Below are positions 59,620 through 64,000 of a stretch of 64,000 nucleotides of DNA, in pieces. This DNA comes from Nectonema munidae (taxonomy: Eukaryota; Nematomorpha; Nectonematoida; Nectonematidae), in NCBI GenBank assembly GCA_030549495.1, contig JAUIRK010000875.1, positions 1-64,000 of the forward strand, given 5' to 3'. Within the stretch, counting starts at the first letter, position 1. Each line of letters opens with the position of its first letter. The notes beneath the pieces are model-generated. The model made no database searches. It was not told the origin of the DNA and saw nothing but the letters and a program-made list of their open reading frames with translations. The position numbers and the translations under genes were made by a program.

Positions 59620-60215
59620 AAATGAATTGTGATTATTGTACTTTGCCAATGAATTAGAATAAAAGAACATCAACAAAAGATACATATCAATGGAAATGTA
59701 ATAATAAAAATTGTGAAAAATATAAAACATCAAAGCTTAAATTTTGCCAAATCAAATTTAAAATTAAGTGGGTAGCTACATGTCATGTATTTATGGAGCT
59801 TGGAAATTTCTATTAAAAATACAACTTTAATTGCTTCAGTTTCTCGGAAAACTATGATAGATTTGTTTAATTTTTTAAGAGAAATTTTTAAAAAATCATA
59901 TGATTAAAAATCCCATTAAACTGGGAGGGTCAAGTAGAATTGTTGAAATTGAAGAGTCATGCTTTTCACATAAGGTTAAATTTCATAAAGAGAGCTCCAA
60001 AAAAAGCTATATGGATTTTTGGTCTGGTTGATACGTTTTTTCATTCTTCTGTTGGATATATGGAGATAGTAAAAGACAGAATAGCCAACACACTTTTGCC
60101 AATTATTCAAAAAGTCGTAAGACCGTAAACTATAATCCATTCTGGTAAGTGGAGATCTCATTCTAAAATACAAAAAAATTGAACCTAAATCATAAAACTG
60201 TAAAATTTTAGTTCT
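59620..60215 (+). pseudogene. Merlin (IS1016/IS1595-like) transposase remnant
   Basis: A zinc-ribbon-like start (MNCDYCTLPMN, then WKCNNKNC) at about 59622-59720 is followed by ATCHVFMELGNF. RIVEIEESCFSHKVKF lies at about 59937-59985, then AIWIFGLVDTFF and YMEIVKDRIANTLLPIIQKV (60021-60120). The end TIIHSGKWRSHSKIQK is near 60130. The order and wording match the DDE_Tnp_IS1595/ISXO2 domain of Merlin transposons. The family's VEIDES is VEIEES here and the expected SD before W is SG, so both metal-binding aspartates are altered. There is a frame change near 59990 and a stop after NKVVRP. A dead copy. Confidence 0.75.
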
Positions 60216-60219
60216 GATT

Positions 60220-60799
60220 TGCTCCAACTTTTTCTTTCTGGCTTATTCAATTTTTATATTATTTAGCATATTTATTAATTATATTATTTGGCGGTTTCTT
60301 TGTCATAAATCTTGCCTTACACTGATTTTGTACAGTGAGGTTAAAATAAGCCGCAGAGTAAGGCGCGGATTTTTGTTAAAAAAAGAGTGCCATTTTTATA
60401 TCATAAAATGGGAGAATATTTTCCATTTTTTCTAGAATTTTCTTTTTTCAAATTATTGTAATTTTCAAGTTTTATTACTTTTTCTATCCTAAAACTATCC
60501 AAAATATCACACTTTGAATTATAAACCGAATGGGAGAAATATGATTTTTGCACTACTTATCAAAAGTTTCATCACCTAGAGTCTGTAAGGTATTTTTTAC
60601 GTCTAAGTTTAAATGCTTTTACTGAAAACTTTAAAGTAGTAAGAGTATTAATTATATTTTTTTTCACCGAAGTTTACGTTTTAATTATTTTATATTAAGA
60701 ATGACAAAATTTAAGCAAACTTTTAAGGCCTTTTTTCATTAGATTAATTGAGAATCCTTTTTTTGTCTTTAATCTAATTACATTTCTTTTACTGTGTTA
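60220..60799. other. No gene seen
   Basis: AT-rich. May be the interior of the hAT whose right end is at 60890. Confidence 0.4.
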
Positions 60800-60890
60800 A
60801 AAATTTACGAAAATATTTTTGTGTAGGGTTCCTTGAAAGATTTATCATATTCTAGGGGTTCCGCGAAGGTAAAAAGTTTGAGAAACGCTG
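60800..60890. mobile_element. Isolated hAT right terminus
   Basis: Read from 60890 on the minus strand: CAGCGTTTCTCAAACTTTTT, then GCGGAACCCC and GGAACCC. This is the usual terminus of ZBED5-type hAT elements. The left end was not found. Confidence 0.6.
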
Positions 60891-61889
60891 ATCTAGACTG
60901 AAAATTTGTCAATGCAACAGGCCCATTATTTTATCTCTAATAATATATCTTTCCATTGTACTGCATGCTGTATGAATATTTAGGGTTTCAGTTATGATTT
61001 CTCTTTATATTTAGGGTTTCAAAAGTATTTTCTTTTAATTAAAAATAATTCTTTTTCCACTATTTTATTAAACTTAAAAATTTTCTTTTATGTGAAAAGG
61101 TATTATTAAGAAAAGAGGTTTTTGCGTTTGAGTTATCTTCCTTTTATAATAATTGAATTGATTATAACTCTTTATTTATTTTGAAAGACTATAATATAGA
61201 TGAATCATTAGTGCCAGTGAAAATTTTGCCATTATGCTTCGTGTACTAACTTCTATTGAATTATAATTTCAGTTTTTATTGTAATATTGATTATGAGAGT
61301 GTATATTGTTTCGATGATTTTATTAACATTTTTGTACATTTTTTTGGTTAAATGTTTTTACTATGCCTGCCCTTTCTTCCGTTCTATGTATCCTTTAGGC
61401 TTATTGTTCTGCCGTATAACTCTCCTGATGATATAGCACATTTACCTAAGATATTGTTTCCAATTAATTTTAAATTAAAAAAAAATTGTTTGTTTCAAAT
61501 AATATCAAAATTTTATTTACATGTACCAATTACCAATCCAGTCATGTAAAGTTACCTGACCACTTTGACTCTTTGGTACAAAAAAGAATTTCTATGCATA
61601 ATGAAAACTATGCGAGTAATATAGTGAATTATTTTAACGTAGTGAGTGCAACGGATAAATTTATGAGTGATTGCTCATATGATCAATCGTCAAAGATTTT
61701 ACTTCCTTCAACACCTTCTCCAAAATGTAATGTATTATTTATAAATGATAACAATATTTTTTCATGCTTATACTTCAAAATTTTCTACTGTTAAAAAAGA
61801 CTCTCCTTTCATAAAAATTTCTAATTTTTTAAAAATGAAAACTTAGCTTGATTTTGTAATTATTTCTGTAAATTTTTTGCACCAAGTTC
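60891..61889 (+). other. No recognised gene; 102-codon frame of unknown nature
   Basis: The plus frame 61486-61794 is open for 102 codons (NYFNVVSATDKFMSDCSYDQ...). Its composition is plausible for coding but it has no motif I know. The rest is AT-rich. Confidence 0.3.
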
Positions 61890-62347
61890 CTTTAGAACAG
61901 GGATGGGCAACTTTTTCAGAGTGAGGGCCAGATGAAACTTTTAGAAGAAGAACGCGGGCCGGAGTGAAAAACGAAATCTCAGAATTACTATATTTTGTAT
62001 AATACATTGATTACATGTAAAATTATATCAATTTTATCAATTAATCATTCATATTGTATAATACATTGAAAAAAAAGTATAATACATGAATAAATTGTAC
62101 AAAAATTGAATTGAACACTCTACAAATCAATGAGACTGCTGGTGCTGTTTTGCCATGAAGAAGTATTTCCATGTCTGGCTCGATGGTTGAAGAAATTTAT
62201 TTATTTGAAAACTTAAAATTTATTGGAATTTCTTCTCTACTTTTACTGGGAGGTCAGCGGGCCGGATTGCAATAATAAAGCTTAGCAATGTGGCGGGCCG
62301 GACGATAGGCCTTTGGGGGCCGGAGGTTGCCCGCCCCTGCTTTAGGA
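61890..62347. mobile_element. Non-autonomous hAT, 442 bp (61898-62339), with near-exact target duplication
   Basis: The left end is CAGGGATGGGCAACTTTTTC and the right end, read inward, is CAGGGGCGGGCAACCTCCGG. Target duplications are CTTTAGAA (61890-61897) and CTTTAGGA (62340-62347), 7 of 8. GGGCCGGA-type repeats line both ends (61940s and 62260-62325). There is no transposase frame. Confidence 0.92.
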
Positions 62348-62859
62348 TGTAAAGAAAATGTATGCTTCATTTTAAAAAGGAAAGTTTTTTTCAAGAATAA
62401 ATTTCACGAGAAGTGTTCTTGGCACAAAAAGTTCTATATTTAAAGTAAATGATAATAGCCTTTCTTGCTATAGGGAGAAAAACCTTAATATGCCCAAATC
62501 CTCCATTTTTCGATAAAGATTTGTATAGTGTAATTACATATGAATATTTGGGTTCATTTCCTTATAACATTTAGCATAATAATTAGAAAAACTATTCTTT
62601 TTGTAAAAACTAATCCCAAAATAAAGCGCTTTATTGAAAATCAGTTATTAAATCTTTTTTTATTAAAAGAATACTCCTGATATGAAAATATTGCAAAAGT
62701 AACTTTTAATTAAGAAATTGAAATTATTTTGGTTAACATTTTACAAGTTTTGAAATTTCTAATAAATGAAATTAATGCTCTTTTTTTAGTTTTTTAAATT
62801 GTTTCTTTTAATGGTTAATTAAAGAATGATGATTTTTTCATTATTTATTTAGAAAATCT
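62348..62859. other. No gene seen
   Basis: AT-rich spacer. Confidence 0.5.
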
Positions 62860-63390
62860 TCCATGCCAGTGAGAAGAAGACAAAGAAAAGTACCCACTAA
62901 CAAAAGCGTCGTCGCTACTCAGTAGAAGGTAGGATCAAACGCTGTTATCCACTACTCCCCCAAACTTCTGGATGGAAAACTCTAGAAAGGCTGGTAGCAC
63001 TTCTGATTCGTCATCTCCAAAGTAAAATTCTTGTAAAATGTTGATAAATCGTTTTTCGTATTCTTTGCCCTCCAATGCTTCAAATATTCAGATTCTCTCC
63101 TCGCACAGAACAAGTTTCCTAAGCCGGGATGTGCGTACAATGGGACCCGATGCAAGCTCTAAGAGCAAACAGTTATTATTTTTTGGGATCCGGCTCAAAT
63201 TGCAGCTTCGCAATACCGTTAAATGCTAATAAAAACGCAGAAAGTTCCCTAGAAAGGGATAGACCAAAGGTGTCAGCACTCAAATGGTCATGACACTTCC
63301 ACAATATTGATATTTCTCTGATTTTTTCTCGTGTGTATATTAAACCTTGTGTATATAACACTAAGGCTCTTCTTAGAGCCGACACCACTA
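62860..63390 (-). pseudogene. Unrecognised coding-like sequence, probably a broken gene or exon
   Basis: Minus 63388-63176 reads VSALRRALVLYTQGLIYTRE, then ISILWKCHDHLSADTFGLSL. A second frame (about 63172-62925) reads NCLLLELASGPIVRTSRLRK, LVLCEERI, a stop, then IFEALEGKEYEKRFINILQE, FYFGDDESEVLPAFLEFSIQ and KFGG. Composition and continuity across the stop suggest real protein ancestry. The segment is less AT-rich than its neighbours. I do not recognise the family. It could be a decayed host gene copy, exons of a host gene, or an unfamiliar mobile element. One frame change (near 63176) and one TGA (near 63085) are visible. Confidence 0.4.
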
Positions 63391-63558
63391 CTTATTTATT
63401 ACTTTATTGATAAGTTCAATATAAAATTATTATTTTGTTATTAATGAAGAATAAATTGTTTTTATGAATTCCCTATTTAAGTTTTTGAAGAACGAAAAAT
63501 TTCGTTACAGAGAGTGCCAATACCTCTGGCCAATGGGCTTGTTAGGCAAAAATTTTAA

Positions 63559-64000
63559 GGGTGCTTCATTGGTGCGCTAATTTTTGAACTATCAAATATC
63601 ATTAGAAATATCAGTGAAATATTATTCTGGTGTAGAAACAATGGATTATTAATAAACAGAACGAAATCAAAAGCAATGCTTTTTTCAAATTCAAATAAAG
63701 ATAAAGTTGATATTGAAAATCATGGAATTGAAGTCGTGTCTTATTTTAACTACCTTGGATTAATACTGAAAGATGATTTGAAGTGGCATCAACATATTTT
63801 ACACACAAATAGTAAACTTAACTCAATTATTGGGTTAATGAAACATACTCAGCATTTATTTCCTGTCAATATAAAGCTAAAAATATATAAATCTTTACTG
63901 CTTCCACATTTGTATTATAGTGTTCAGAATTGGGGATATAAGGATTTTGATGTGTTGGTCAAACTTCAAAAGAAGGCAATAAGGATAGTATTTAATCTAC
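63559..64000 (+). pseudogene. LINE reverse transcriptase fragment, cut by window end
   Basis: An open frame runs from about 63559 to the last base. ILFWCRNNGLLINRTKSKAM then LFSNSN is the segment after the catalytic loop. VVSYFNYLGLILKDDLKWHQ and HI follow (the LGxxxDxxLxWxxHI motif), and YKSLLLPHLYYSVQNWGYKD and LVKLQKKAIRIVFNL match the post-RT domain of CR1/Jockey-type LINEs. The frame is open throughout the visible part, about 147 codons. The catalytic part to the left is missing (a stop precedes 63556), so this copy is 5' truncated. It is a different LINE from the one at 8715, on the opposite strand. Confidence 0.88.

Overview
The window is AT-rich eukaryotic DNA, consistent with an invertebrate animal. 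I think an arthropod or crustacean is most likely, possibly a copepod such as a sea louse. That is an inference from base composition, very short AT-rich introns and the mix of transposon families; no marker in the window fixes the species. It has one confident host gene, a full-length single-exon XPA nucleotide-excision-repair gene (52126-53028, minus). Nearly everything else recognisable is mobile DNA: hAT, piggyBac, MULE, Merlin and LINE remnants, an unassigned transposase-like family, and large inverted or tandem repeats.

Layout. 1-1645 is an uninterrupted (AC)n tract. It abuts 1646-3579, the first copy of a repeat I call element T. T ends at TTAA with a CCCTATTAGTG terminus, as piggyBac elements do, and carries internal minisatellite arrays. 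A longer inverted copy lies at 18445-22072 and fragments lie at 5375-6140. 6290-11548 holds fragments of piggyBac, a MULE, a LINE and a hAT end. 11625-17871 is an intron-bearing hAT (TTF finger, ZMYM1-like). It is interrupted by a piggyBac copy (13340-14990) and a short hAT (15312-15907), and it ends inside an unassigned transposase-like gene (17872-18440). 22399-24554 is a near-complete hAT with an exact 8-bp target duplication. 27300-29000 is another intron-bearing hAT.

29000-34280 is quiet. A hammerhead ribozyme motif lies at 34446-34485. 35119-36630 is a very long palindrome (724-bp arms, 64-bp loop), followed by kilobase-scale tandem duplications to about 40038. A second, longer member of the unassigned transposase-like family is at 40690-42582. 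piggyBac remnants occupy 43915-44610 and 46000-48000. A near-complete ZBED/SCAND3-like hAT is at 48469-50890. After XPA comes a triple nest: hAT 54655-57932 contains a dispersed repeat, which contains a 533-bp MULE-like miniature element. The right end has a tRNA-like sequence, a Merlin remnant, a short hAT with target duplication, an unrecognised coding-like stretch and a LINE reverse transcriptase cut by the window end.

No operons, CRISPR arrays or bacterial signals were seen. The genes do not form a pathway. The common theme is nested transposon insertion around one repair gene. Most transposases are broken. Reading-frame statements come from reading the sequence by eye plus the six-frame translations.
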